From positions 1-59,938 of the forward strand of contig NZ_LSJI01000227.1 in the NCBI RefSeq assembly GCF_001557235.1: a stretch of DNA of 59,938 nucleotides. The letters are read 5' to 3'. Of the stretch, positions 46,142 to 54,029 are shown piece after piece. Below the pieces are notes generated by a model that searched no databases, was not told the DNA's origin, and saw nothing but the letters and a program-made list of their open reading frames with translations. The number at the start of each line of letters is the position of its first letter. Position 1 is the first letter of the stretch. Made by a program: the position numbers and the translations under genes. The stretch comes from Phenylobacterium sp. CCH9-H3. Lineage in GTDB: Bacteria; Pseudomonadota; Alphaproteobacteria; Caulobacterales; Caulobacteraceae.

Positions 46142-46432
46142 CTACCGGTATTCGTAGTGGCAGCGCTTCTTCTTGGCGTTGCTCTTGGCGATCTGGTGGC
46201 CCGCGACGGCGCCCACGCCGGCGCCGACGAGGGTTCCCTCCGTCTTCGCGCCATTGCCGGCGACGACGTTGCCCAGCACGCCGCCGGTGACCGCGCCGAT
46301 CACCGTGCCCTTGTTGGCCTTCTTCTTCACGTCCTTGCAGACGAGCACCCGCTTGGCCTCGGCAGGGGCGGGCGCGACGAGCGCGGTCCCGGCCGTGGCG
46401 AAGACGATCGCGGCGATCAGCCGATTGCGCAT
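46142..46432 (-). CDS. Glycine-zipper (Rick_17kDa-type) outer-membrane protein
   Basis: The 96-residue protein has a signal peptide (MRNRLIAAIVFATAGTALVA, cleavage near AEAKR) without a lipobox cysteine. A glycine-zipper double helix follows: GTVIGAVTGGVLGNVVAGNG and GTLVGAGVGAVAGHQIAKSN. This repeat of small residues every four positions is typical of the 17-kDa surface antigen family. The basic C-terminus KKKRCHYEYR is short. AAGGAGA precedes ATG 46432. A role in outer-membrane or stress function is likely by family. Confidence 0.85.
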   Translation of the reverse strand: MRNRLIAAIVFATAGTALVAPAPAEAKRVLVCKDVKKKANKGTVIGAVTGGVLGNVVAGNGAKTEGTLVGAGVGAVAGHQIAKSNAKKKRCHYEYR

Positions 46433-46549
46433 GACTTTCTCCTTTTGGGTTCGACACCCAGGCGCCCTTAAACCCGCCAAGGCGGCGCTGGGTTTCAGGC
46501 GCGCGTGTGGCATGGTGCCGCTTCAAGGCGGATTCGAGTGGGGGACCTC

Positions 46550-47746
46550 GTGCAGGGAAAGACGCTGGGCGGCGCCGGCGCGGGGCTGGTGGTCTTCGTC
46601 TGCTTCCTGATCGCCGCCGTCGAGGGCTACGACATCCAGGCCTTCGGCGTGGCGGCGCCGCGCATGATCCCGGAACTCGGCCTGAACCCCGCACAGCAGG
46701 GCTGGGCGGGAAGCGCGGCCATGATCGGCCTCGTCATCGGCGCCTTCGCCGGCGGCTGGCTGGCGGACCGCTACGGCCGCAAGCCCGTGCTGCTGGGCTC
46801 GGTGGCGGCCTTCGGACTGTTCTCGCTGCTCACCGCCGCGGCGCACAGCTACGAGGCCCTGCTCTGGGCGCGGCTCGCCACCGGCCTGGGCTTCGGCGGC
46901 GCCATGCCGAACCTGATCGCCGTGGCGGTGGAGATCAGCCGGCCCGAGCGGCGCGCCGCCACCGTCTCGGCGATGTTCTGCGGCATGCCCGCGGGCGGGG
47001 CGACCTCGGCGCTCATCGCGCGCCTGGCCGGCGACGGCCTGGAATGGCGGACGATCTTCGTCGCCGGCGGCGTCGTGCCGCTTCTCCTGCTGCCCGTGAT
47101 CTTCCTGCTCCTGCCCGAGACCCGGCCGCCGCACGACCCTTCAGCGGACAGGAACCTCGGCCGCGCCCTGTTCGCCGAAAAGCGCGCCGCGCCCACCGTC
47201 CTGCTGTGGGCGGCGTTCATGATGACCCTGGTGGTGCTGTACCTGGCGCTCAACTGGCTGCCCACGCTGGTGGTGGACAAGGGCCACCCCCCGTCCGAGG
47301 GCTTCGCTGCGGCCATGGCCTTCAACGTCGCCGGCGCCCTGGGCTCCATCGGGGTCGGGGCGATCTGCGACAAGGCCGGCTGGCGCTGGCCGCTGGCCAT
47401 CGTCTACGTCGCCCTCGCCGCCGCCATGGCGGGACTGGCGGCGTCCGACGCGCCCCTGGCGATCCTGGCGATTTCCGGCGCCGCGGGCTTCCTGGTGATG
47501 GGCGCGCAGTTCTCGCTCTATGCCGTCGCGCCCATGCTCTACCCCGCCCACCTGCGGGCGGCCGGGGCGGGCGCCGCCATCGCCGTGGGGCGCCTGGGGT
47601 CGATCGGCGGCCCGCTGATCGCCGGGGAACTGCGCAACGCCGGAGCCACGCCGGGCGAGGTGTTTCTGTCCATGGCGCCGGTCGCCGTGGCGGCCGCGGT
47701 GATCATCGTCGTCATGGGTCGCATCGCCAAGCCGCACCAGGCGTGA
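46550..47746 (+). CDS. MFS transporter, aromatic acid:H+ symporter-like
   Basis: A 12-helix inner-membrane symporter of 398 residues. The N-terminal EGYDIQAFGVAAPRMIPELG and the loop GGWLADRYGRKPVLL resemble the AAHS family (PcaK, MhpT-like), which imports aromatic acids. R-P-E-R-R-A-A after helix 4 (SRPERRAATVSAMFCGM) and the second-half FLVMGAQFSLYAVAPMLYP also fit. The start is uncertain: GTG 46550 follows GGGGGA, and GTG 46538 is possible. No aromatic catabolism gene is nearby. The following iron box begins four bases after the stop and so serves the TonB receptor, not this gene. Confidence 0.8.
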   Translation: MQGKTLGGAGAGLVVFVCFLIAAVEGYDIQAFGVAAPRMIPELGLNPAQQGWAGSAAMIGLVIGAFAGGWLADRYGRKPVLLGSVAAFGLFSLLTAAAHSYEALLWARLATGLGFGGAMPNLIAVAVEISRPERRAATVSAMFCGMPAGGATSALIARLAGDGLEWRTIFVAGGVVPLLLLPVIFLLLPETRPPHDPSADRNLGRALFAEKRAAPTVLLWAAFMMTLVVLYLALNWLPTLVVDKGHPPSEGFAAAMAFNVAGALGSIGVGAICDKAGWRWPLAIVYVALAAAMAGLAASDAPLAILAISGAAGFLVMGAQFSLYAVAPMLYPAHLRAAGAGAAIAVGRLGSIGGPLIAGELRNAGATPGEVFLSMAPVAVAAAVIIVVMGRIAKPHQA

Positions 47747-47749
47747 GAA

Positions 47750-47764
47750 TGCGAATGACTCGCA
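47750..47764. promoter_or_regulatory. Iron-box-like palindrome before the TonB-dependent receptor
   Basis: TGCGAATGACTCGCA has perfect 5-base arms (TGCGA, TCGCA) and matches the bfd site at 14 of 15 positions. It ends 43 bases before the receptor ATG. Fur or a similar iron regulator is the likely binder (inference). Confidence 0.55.
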
Positions 47765-47807
47765 CGGATAGCTGATCTATAGGGCCTGCCTCATCGGCGA
47801 GGGGCCC

Positions 47808-49931
47808 ATGCGGACTGCGACTTCCATCTCCATCCTTCTTGGCGCGGCCGTGGCCGCCGGACCGGCCGCGGCGGACGACGCGGCGCCGGGCCGGGAGGTC
47901 AGCGAGGTGGTCGTCACCGCAGCCCGCACCATCCTGCCGGCCAACGCCCTGCCGCTGACAGTGGACGTGATCGACCGCAACGCCCTGGACCAGCAGGTGG
48001 CCATCGGCGGCTCGGTGGTCGACGCCGTTGCCGCCCTGACGCCCTCGTTCTCGCCCACCCGCCAGAAGCTTTCGGGCGCCGGCGAGACGCTGCGCGGCCG
48101 CTCGCCGCTGTACGCCATCAACGGCATCCCCCAGTCGACGCCGCTGCGCGACGGCTCCCGCGACGGCTTCACCATCGACCCGTTCTTCGTCGACCGGGTG
48201 GAGGTGATCTTCGGCTCCAACGCCCTGCAGGGCATCGGCGGCACGGGCGGCATCGTCAACCAGGTCACCGTGGGCGCGCCGACGGTCGACGGCTTCAGCG
48301 GCCGCACCCTGTTGCAGACCACCGCCGACAACGGCTTCCACGGCGACGGCGCCGGCTACAAGGCCGCCGGCCTGGGCGCCTGGAAGGCCGGCGCCTTCGA
48401 CGCCACCCTGGGCGCCGCCTACGAGACGCGGGGCGCCTATTACGACGGCCATGGCCGCCGCGTCGGCTTCGACGCCGCCCAGGGCGAGACCCAGGACAGC
48501 CAGAGCTGGTCGCTGTTCGGCCGCTTCGGCTATGCGGTCAGCGAAACCGCCCGGGTCGACCTGATCCTGTCGCGGTTCCAGATCGAGGGCGACGGCGACT
48601 ATGTGAACTCGCCCGGCAACCGCACCACCGGCGTGCCGTCCATGGCCATCCGCGGCGTGCAGCCCGGGACGCCGGCCCGCGGGCGCACGGAAAGCGCGGC
48701 GATCTCCTACACCGACACCGCGCTCTGGGGCGGCAACCTGGTCACCCAGGCGTTCTGGAACCGCACCCGCGACCTGTTCGGCGGCGACAGCTCAGCGACC
48801 TTCCAGGACGTGAGGATCGCCCCGATCGGCACGCTGCTGGACCAGTCCGAGAACCGCTCGCGCAAGCTGGGGGCCAAGTTCAGCTACGAGCGCGCCGTCC
48901 CGGGCTTCGAGAACCTGACCGCCACCGTTGGCCTCGACCTCCTGAAGGACCGCACCGAACAGGCCCTGGTCCGCACGGGCCGCGTCTGGGTGCCGCCCAC
49001 CGACTACCGCAGCGTCGCGCCCTTCGTGCAGGCCAACCTGGCGCTGTTCGACAAGCGGCTGCGCATCGCCGGCGGCCTGCGCAACGAGAACGTCCAGATC
49101 AAGGTGGACGACTTCACCACCCTGGCCTTCTACGGCTCGCGGTTCGTCTCCGGCGGCTCGCCGGAGTTCCACGACACCCTCTTCAACGGCGGCGTCATCG
49201 TCGAGCCCGTGCCCGGCATCCGCGGCTATGTGAGCTACGCCCAGGGCTACACCGTCCCCGACGTCGGGCGCATCACGCGCTCGATCAACGTCAGCGGCGT
49301 GGACATCGACGACTACCTCGACATCAGCCCGGTGGTCTCCAACAACCGCGAGGTCGGCCTGGAGCTCAAGCGCGGCTGGTTCGACGCCAGCGCCACCTAC
49401 TTCTGGTCGACCAGCACCCGGGGCCAGCTGCTGGTCCTGGTCGGCACGGTGTTCGAAGTGCAGCGCCAACGGGTGGAAATCGAGGGGCTCGAGCTCAACG
49501 CCACCGTTCGCACGCCCGTGGAGGGCCTGACCTTCCAGGCGGGCTATGCCGACCTGAAGGGCCGGGCCGACTCCAACGGCGACGGGCGCGTCGACATCGA
49601 CCTGGACGGGGCCAACATCTCGCCGGACCGGATCGTGGCGGCCATGAACTTCAACCGCGGCCCCTGGTCCACCCGGCTTCAGCTCGGCAAGTACCTGTCG
49701 CGCAGCTTCGACGGCGCCGATCCGCGCAACAGCTTCGAGGGCTACACCCTGGTCGACGGCTCGGTCCGCTACCAGTTCGAGCGGTGGGGCGGCCTGTCGC
49801 TCTCGGTGCAGAACCTGCTCGACGAGTACTACATCGACTACAACACCGACACGCAGCAGCCGACCAACAACGCCCGGTTCTTCTCGGGCCGCGGGCGGAC
49901 CTTCACCCTCGGCTGGGACTACCGCTTCTGA
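47808..49931 (+). CDS. TonB-dependent receptor (probable ferric siderophore uptake)
   Basis: An outer-membrane gated channel of 707 residues. The signal peptide ends near AAADDA. The TonB box EVVVTAARTI follows at about 36-45, then a plug domain (ETLRGRSPLYAINGIPQSTP, VDRVEVIFGSNALQG, GGIVNQVT) and a 22-strand barrel closing with TFTLGWDYRF, whose final Phe is typical. The palindrome upstream and the PepSY gene directly after (TGATG overlap) suggest iron uptake with reductive release. The specific siderophore cannot be read from the sequence; haem uptake is not suggested, as no FRAP/NPNL motif is visible. Confidence 0.9.
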   Translation: MRTATSISILLGAAVAAGPAAADDAAPGREVSEVVVTAARTILPANALPLTVDVIDRNALDQQVAIGGSVVDAVAALTPSFSPTRQKLSGAGETLRGRSPLYAINGIPQSTPLRDGSRDGFTIDPFFVDRVEVIFGSNALQGIGGTGGIVNQVTVGAPTVDGFSGRTLLQTTADNGFHGDGAGYKAAGLGAWKAGAFDATLGAAYETRGAYYDGHGRRVGFDAAQGETQDSQSWSLFGRFGYAVSETARVDLILSRFQIEGDGDYVNSPGNRTTGVPSMAIRGVQPGTPARGRTESAAISYTDTALWGGNLVTQAFWNRTRDLFGGDSSATFQDVRIAPIGTLLDQSENRSRKLGAKFSYERAVPGFENLTATVGLDLLKDRTEQALVRTGRVWVPPTDYRSVAPFVQANLALFDKRLRIAGGLRNENVQIKVDDFTTLAFYGSRFVSGGSPEFHDTLFNGGVIVEPVPGIRGYVSYAQGYTVPDVGRITRSINVSGVDIDDYLDISPVVSNNREVGLELKRGWFDASATYFWSTSTRGQLLVLVGTVFEVQRQRVEIEGLELNATVRTPVEGLTFQAGYADLKGRADSNGDGRVDIDLDGANISPDRIVAAMNFNRGPWSTRLQLGKYLSRSFDGADPRNSFEGYTLVDGSVRYQFERWGGLSLSVQNLLDEYYIDYNTDTQQPTNNARFFSGRGRTFTLGWDYRF

Positions 49932-51010
49932 TGGGGCTGATCGACCTCATCCACCGCTGGACGGGCGGCCTGATCGGGCTGCTGCTGGCGGTGCTGGGGC
50001 TGTCGGGCGCGCTGCTGGCGCACAAGCCTCTGATGGTGATGCTGCCCCAGGTGGGCGAGGTCCAGGCGCAGGACACCGCCTCCCTGGCGGCGGCGGCCGA
50101 GCGGATCATGGCGGCGCCGGACCGGCCGCGCAGCATCGTCTTCGCCACCCGCGACTTCGGCCTCAACCAGCTCAGCTATCCCAAAGCCGGCTCGGGCGCC
50201 TACGCCACCCAGGCGGGCGACGTGGTGGCCCGCTGGGACAGCAAGTGGGACCGGCCGGAGATCTGGCTTTTCGACCTCCACCACCACCTGTTCAACGGCG
50301 ACACCGGCGAGATGGTGGCCGGGGTCGCCGGGCTCTGCGGCCTGGGCTTCGTGATCACAGGGGCGATCCTGTGGTGGCGGATGCGGCGGGCCTTCGAGCT
50401 GCGCCTGTGGCCGCGCAAGTTCGAGCGGTTCCAGATCCTGCGCCACCACCGCGACATCGGGATCGTCATGGCGCCGGTGCTGGCCCTGTCGCTGATGACC
50501 GGGACCATCATGGTCTTTCGCCCCGTCGCCGACGCCATCCTGGGCCCAGGCGCCGCCGCCGCGGTAACCCAGGCGCTGAAGCCCCCGCCGCCGCGCAAGA
50601 CCAAGCTGGCCGACGATCCGGACTGGACGGGGATGATCGAGACCGCGCGCCGGCTCTATCCCACCGCCGAGGTGCGCATCCTGTCGCTGCCGCGCGGCGA
50701 GACGGGGCTGATCAGCCTGCGCCTGCGCCAGCAGGAGGAGTGGCTGCCCAACGGCCGCACCACGCTCTACTTCGCCGCCGACACGGGCGAGCTGGTCCAG
50801 GCGCGCGACGCCCTGGCCCTGCCGCCCCAGGTCCAGGCCTACAACGCCCTCTACCCGCTGCACGCCGGCAAGGTCGGCGGCCTGCCCTACCGCCTGGTGA
50901 TCACGCTCTCCGGCCTGACCCTGACGCTGCTGGGCAGCCTGACCGTCTGGACGTTCTGGTTCCGCCGCAAGCCCCAGCGCCGCCGCCGCGACCCGGTCCC
51001 CGCGACCTAG
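49931..51010 (+). CDS. PepSY-domain membrane protein (FoxB/FpvG-like reductase candidate)
   Basis: The 359-residue protein has an N-terminal helix (LIGLLLAVLGLSGALLAHKP), a periplasmic PepSY-like region, a pair of central helices with His residues (FDLHHHLFNGDTGEMVAGVA, ILRHHRDIGIVMAP) and a C-terminal helix (LTLTLLGSLTVWTFWFRRKP). Relatives such as FoxB and FpvG reduce ferric siderophores at the inner membrane. Its ATG overlaps the receptor stop (TGATG), so the two are one translational unit. The assignment to siderophore reduction is inferred from context. Confidence 0.85.
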   Translation: MGLIDLIHRWTGGLIGLLLAVLGLSGALLAHKPLMVMLPQVGEVQAQDTASLAAAAERIMAAPDRPRSIVFATRDFGLNQLSYPKAGSGAYATQAGDVVARWDSKWDRPEIWLFDLHHHLFNGDTGEMVAGVAGLCGLGFVITGAILWWRMRRAFELRLWPRKFERFQILRHHRDIGIVMAPVLALSLMTGTIMVFRPVADAILGPGAAAAVTQALKPPPPRKTKLADDPDWTGMIETARRLYPTAEVRILSLPRGETGLISLRLRQQEEWLPNGRTTLYFAADTGELVQARDALALPPQVQAYNALYPLHAGKVGGLPYRLVITLSGLTLTLLGSLTVWTFWFRRKPQRRRRDPVPAT

Positions 51011-51711
51011 GCCCGCGAGGGGATCGCAAGGCCCCGCTGCACGGCCGGACGCGCCAGGCCCCGCTCCAGCCAGGCCGGAACGTTCCTCAGCGTGTCGAAG
51101 GCCACCAGCGGGCCCGCCTCATAGAAGCCGATCAGGTTCCGCACCCAGCCCAGCAGCGCCACGTCGGCAATGGTGTAATCGGCGCCCATGATCCAATCGC
51201 GGCCTTCGAGGCGACCGTCCAGCACCTCCAGCAGCCGCCGGCTCTCGGCCACGTAGCGCTGCAGCGGGCGCTTGTCCTCGTACTCCCGGCCCGCAAACTT
51301 ATGGAAGAACCCCACCTGGCCGAACATCGGCCCCGGCCCGCCCATCTGCCAGTAGACCCACTGCAGCGTCTCGTAACGCGCCGCCGGATCGGCCGGGATC
51401 AGCTTGCCGGTCTTCTCGGCCAGGTACTGCAGGATCGCGCCCGACTCGAACAGCGCCAGGGGCTTTCCGCCCGGGCCGTCGGGATCGAGGATCGCGGGGA
51501 TCTTGCCGTTAGGGTTCAGCGACAGGAACTCGGGCGTCTGCTGGTCGTCCGTCCCGAAGTCGACCAGGTGCGGCTCGTAAGCCAGCCCGACCTCCTCCAG
51601 CATGATCGACACCTTCACCCCGTTAGGCGTCGGCAGCGAATAGAGCTGCAGCCGCTCGGGATGCCGCGCCGGCCAGCGCCGGGTGATCGGGAAGTCGGAC
51701 AGGTCCGGCAT
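51007..51711 (-). CDS. Glutathione S-transferase, YfcG/YghU (nu-class)-like
   Basis: A cytoplasmic thiol-transferase or disulfide-bond oxidoreductase of 234 residues. The thioredoxin-fold half begins LQLYSLPTPNGVKVSIMLEE, where TPNG-x-K is the nu-class glutathione motif, and continues with NPNGKIPAILD and FESGAILQYLAEK. The C-terminal helical half has GADYTIADVALLGWV. Length fits E. coli YfcG (215) and YghU. Upstream in-frame sequence passes through the tRNA gene and is discarded; ATG 51711 is the start. Its stop interlocks with the PepSY gene. Confidence 0.9.
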   Translation of the reverse strand: MPDLSDFPITRRWPARHPERLQLYSLPTPNGVKVSIMLEEVGLAYEPHLVDFGTDDQQTPEFLSLNPNGKIPAILDPDGPGGKPLALFESGAILQYLAEKTGKLIPADPAARYETLQWVYWQMGGPGPMFGQVGFFHKFAGREYEDKRPLQRYVAESRRLLEVLDGRLEGRDWIMGADYTIADVALLGWVRNLIGFYEAGPLVAFDTLRNVPAWLERGLARPAVQRGLAIPSRA

Positions 51712-51786
51712 GGGCAGGCGGGCTCCGAAAGCGAAGCTCACCAGATGGCGATCAAAGCCAGCGTAGCAATGGCGGGGGAACGCTGC

Positions 51787-51876
51787 TGGCGGAGAGGGTG
51801 GGATTCGAACCCACGATGCCCGTGAAGGCACGCCGCATTTCGAGTGCGGTACATTCAACCACTCTGCCACCTCTCC
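51787..51876 (-). tRNA. tRNA-Ser (anticodon CGA)
   Basis: The minus strand folds as a class II tRNA: acceptor GGAGAGG / CCTCTCC, D arm, anticodon stem CCGCA / TGCGG with loop CTCGAAA (anticodon CGA, codon UCG), a long variable arm, and T arm GTGGG-TTCGAAT-CCCAC. The 3' end includes discriminator G and an encoded CCA. The length with CCA is 90 bases. Confidence 0.97.
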
Positions 51877-51975
51877 AGAGCCAGCGACGGGGGCCTTCGA
51901 AAAGGCTCCCGTTGAGCGAGCGCGCGTTCTACTCATCCCGCCGCAGTCACGCAACTGCGATCTGACGCCGCGTCC

Positions 51976-52398
51976 TCACCGGGGGTAGAGCACCATCTGG
52001 GTGCAGCGGAACACGGCGATGGTCTTGCCGGTGGCCTCATTCACCGCCTCGGCGTCCCACACCTGGGTCATGCGGCCGCCGTGCAGCAGGCGCGCCTCGC
52101 AGGCGACGGTTTCGCCCTCCTTGGCGGTGCCCAGGTAGTTGGTCTTGATCTCGATGGTGGTGAAGCCGCTCGCCCCCTCCGGCAGGGAGGCGACGCAGCC
52201 GTAGCCGCAGGCGCTATCCACCAGAGCGACCACCGAGGCGGCGTGCATGAAGCCGTTGGGCGCCATGTGCTTGCGCTGGACGACGAAGCGGCCGCGGGCC
52301 CGGCCGTTGGCCACCTCGTCCCATTCGATGCCCAGTTCGCCGGGCAGGGTGCCCTTCTGCCGCTCGGCGAACAGCGCCGCCTGGTTGCCTTCCAGCAT
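51976..52398 (-). CDS. PaaI-family hotdog thioesterase
   Basis: A cytoplasmic acyl-CoA thioesterase of 140 residues with the hotdog core: GRFVVQRKHMAPNGFMHAAS (central helix start), VVALVDSACGYGCVASLPEG and TTIEIKTNYLGTAKEG. The catalytic Asp and the Asn/Gly before the helix agree with the PaaI type. AGGAGAGG precedes ATG 52398; a longer frame upstream lacks this. No phenylacetate genes are nearby, so the substrate is open. Confidence 0.85.
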   Translation of the reverse strand: MLEGNQAALFAERQKGTLPGELGIEWDEVANGRARGRFVVQRKHMAPNGFMHAASVVALVDSACGYGCVASLPEGASGFTTIEIKTNYLGTAKEGETVACEARLLHGGRMTQVWDAEAVNEATGKTIAVFRCTQMVLYPR

Positions 52399-52486
52399 GA
52401 AGCCTCTCCTCTCAAGGTCAGGCTTCAAGTGGGAAGCTGACGCCGCGACAGCCAAGTCCGAAGACTGAACCGCGCCGCGCCGTCCG

Positions 52487-53422
52487 TCAGGCGCCGAAGA
52501 TCCAGCCGGCCGTGAGGCTGCTCATCTGCACGCCCACCAGGGTCATCTGGCCGCCGCCGGTCATGCTGATGATGGTGTCGGCGCCCACCTGGCTGACGGT
52601 GTACTGGGTGCCCGGATCCAGCTGGACCCGATCGCCCTCGGCCAGGCTGAAGTCGGTCACCCGGTCGACGCCCGCATCGCCGAAGGTGTGGAAGATGTCG
52701 GCCCCGCCGCCGCCGGTGACGGTGTCCGAGCCCTTGTCGCCCGAGACGTAGTCGTTCCCGGCCCCGCCGTTGATGATGTCGTTGTCCTGGCCGCCGCGGA
52801 CGATGTCGTTGCCATCGCCGCCCTCGCAGGTGTCATTACCCAGGTTGCCGTAGACGAGGTTCTGACCCGCGCCGCCGGCCAGGCTGTCGTTGTCGCGGCC
52901 GCCGACCACCCAGTCGTCGCCCCCGCCGCTGACGCAGGTGTCGTTGCCCATGTTGCCGTTGATGTCGTCGAAGCCCGTCCCGCCGACGATGCTGTCGTTG
53001 CCCTCGTCGCCGCGCAGGTAGTTGGTCCCTTCGCCGCCGCGGATGACGTCGTCGCCCGCATAGCCGCGCATGGTGTCGGCGGAGGCCGAGCCGGTGATGG
53101 TGTCCGCGCCGCCCAGGATCGTACTGCGCGCCGCCTCGTTGTCGTTGGTCTCCACCCAGCCGACGAAGGTGGTCACCGGCACTGAGAAGCCGGAGACCTC
53201 GAACACCACTTGGCCCTTGAAGCTCTCCTTCCAGCCCGTGACCGTCCCCCCCGAAAGCTCGCCGGAGCTGTAGGTGAACTGGCCCTGGAACTCCTCCAGC
53301 CAGTCGCCGTCCTGGAGGGTGAAGGCCGTCGCACCGGTGACGGTTGGAATGCCTTCCAGGAGGTCATCGATCTTGAGGGTGTCGACGCTGATGCCGGCGG
53401 CGCCGGCGATGAGGAGAGCCAT
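52487..53422 (-). CDS. RTX calcium-binding repeat protein, probable type I secretion substrate
   Basis: The 311-residue protein has no N-terminal signal. Residues 1-110 form a strand-rich domain (FTLQDGDWLEEFQGQFTYSS). From about 103 to 240 come some fifteen RTX nonapeptides of the G-G-x-G-x-D-x-U-x type, which fold into a calcium-bound beta-roll. The C-terminal 60 residues (DRVTDFSLAEGDRVQLD, TLVGVQMSSLTAGWIFGA) match the usual end of type I substrates. Two repeats carry Cys (NDTC), unusual for RTX. The repeats show a 36-residue higher-order period. No ABC/HlyD genes are in the window, so the exporter is elsewhere. A small LuxR-type gene lies upstream in the same direction. Confidence 0.88.
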   Translation of the reverse strand: MALLIAGAAGISVDTLKIDDLLEGIPTVTGATAFTLQDGDWLEEFQGQFTYSSGELSGGTVTGWKESFKGQVVFEVSGFSVPVTTFVGWVETNDNEAARSTILGGADTITGSASADTMRGYAGDDVIRGGEGTNYLRGDEGNDSIVGGTGFDDINGNMGNDTCVSGGGDDWVVGGRDNDSLAGGAGQNLVYGNLGNDTCEGGDGNDIVRGGQDNDIINGGAGNDYVSGDKGSDTVTGGGGADIFHTFGDAGVDRVTDFSLAEGDRVQLDPGTQYTVSQVGADTIISMTGGGQMTLVGVQMSSLTAGWIFGA

Positions 53423-53481
53423 GGATGTGATCTCGCGAAACAGAACTTTCGCGACGCTAGCCGGCGCCCACGACCCCCGGC

Positions 53482-53499
53482 CTCCCCAATCTTGGGGAG
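53482..53499. promoter_or_regulatory. 18-bp perfect palindrome upstream of the RTX gene
   Basis: CTCCCCAA-TC-TTGGGGAG lies 60-77 bases upstream of the RTX ATG and 37 bases after the LuxR-type gene's stop. There is an A-rich stretch (GGGAAAAAATAG, minus strand) just before it. Length and symmetry suit a LuxR-type dimer. No T-run follows, so it is not a standard terminator. Confidence 0.5.
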
Positions 53500-53535
53500 A
53501 TGGCCCGCTATTTTTTCCCTATAGTTAACCGATGT

Positions 53536-53937
53536 TTACGCGTCGGGGCCCGGCAGGCCCGGCCGGAGCTGGAGCAGGGATCCGAGCTGCGACTGCCGTG
53601 TGCGACCCGTCTTGGCGAAGACGGATTTGACGTGGGTCCGGACGGTGCTTTCGGCGATCCCCATGTCGGCGGCGCAGTCGCTGACCGTCGCGCCCTCGAT
53701 CAAGCGAAGCGCCACATGCGCCTCCTTGGCGCTGAGCCCCCAGCCGTCCCGAAGCTGCCGCTCGCGCTGGTCCTCGGCCTGGGACAGGGCGGTCTGCATC
53801 GATTGGACCAGGGCCTGCAGCGCCGGGTTTCCACTCGCCAGCGCCGCCTTCAGGCGCGGCAGAATGCTGGGGTAAAGGCGGCCGTAAGCCTCGGCTTGCT
53901 GCAACAGGCGGTGGTCCAAGGGCTCATCATCGCTCAT
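53536..53937 (-). CDS. Small LuxR-type (GerE) helix-turn-helix regulator
   Basis: The 133-residue protein has a short helical N-terminus without a receiver or sensing domain and a C-terminal LuxR HTH: GLSAKEAHVALRLIEGATVS, DCAADMGIAESTVRTHVKSV and FAKTGRTRQSQLGSLL. All landmark residues (glycine turn, TVRTHVKS recognition helix) are present. It lies 113 bases upstream of the RTX gene on the same strand with a palindrome between, so it is a good candidate for control of that gene. Confidence 0.85.
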   Translation of the reverse strand: MSDDEPLDHRLLQQAEAYGRLYPSILPRLKAALASGNPALQALVQSMQTALSQAEDQRERQLRDGWGLSAKEAHVALRLIEGATVSDCAADMGIAESTVRTHVKSVFAKTGRTRQSQLGSLLQLRPGLPGPDA

Positions 53938-54029
53938 GGTTTTGCCCAGTCGAGTGCGAGTCGGTGCGTCGGATGAGTCTAGCGGGAAGCGTGGTCGGGA
54001 CCAGGGCGAGTCGCCCCGAGGTCGTCCAG

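Noticed and set aside
51712..51954. N-terminal extension of the GST gene
   Set aside because: That frame runs through tRNA-Ser; ATG 51711 gives a normal GST.
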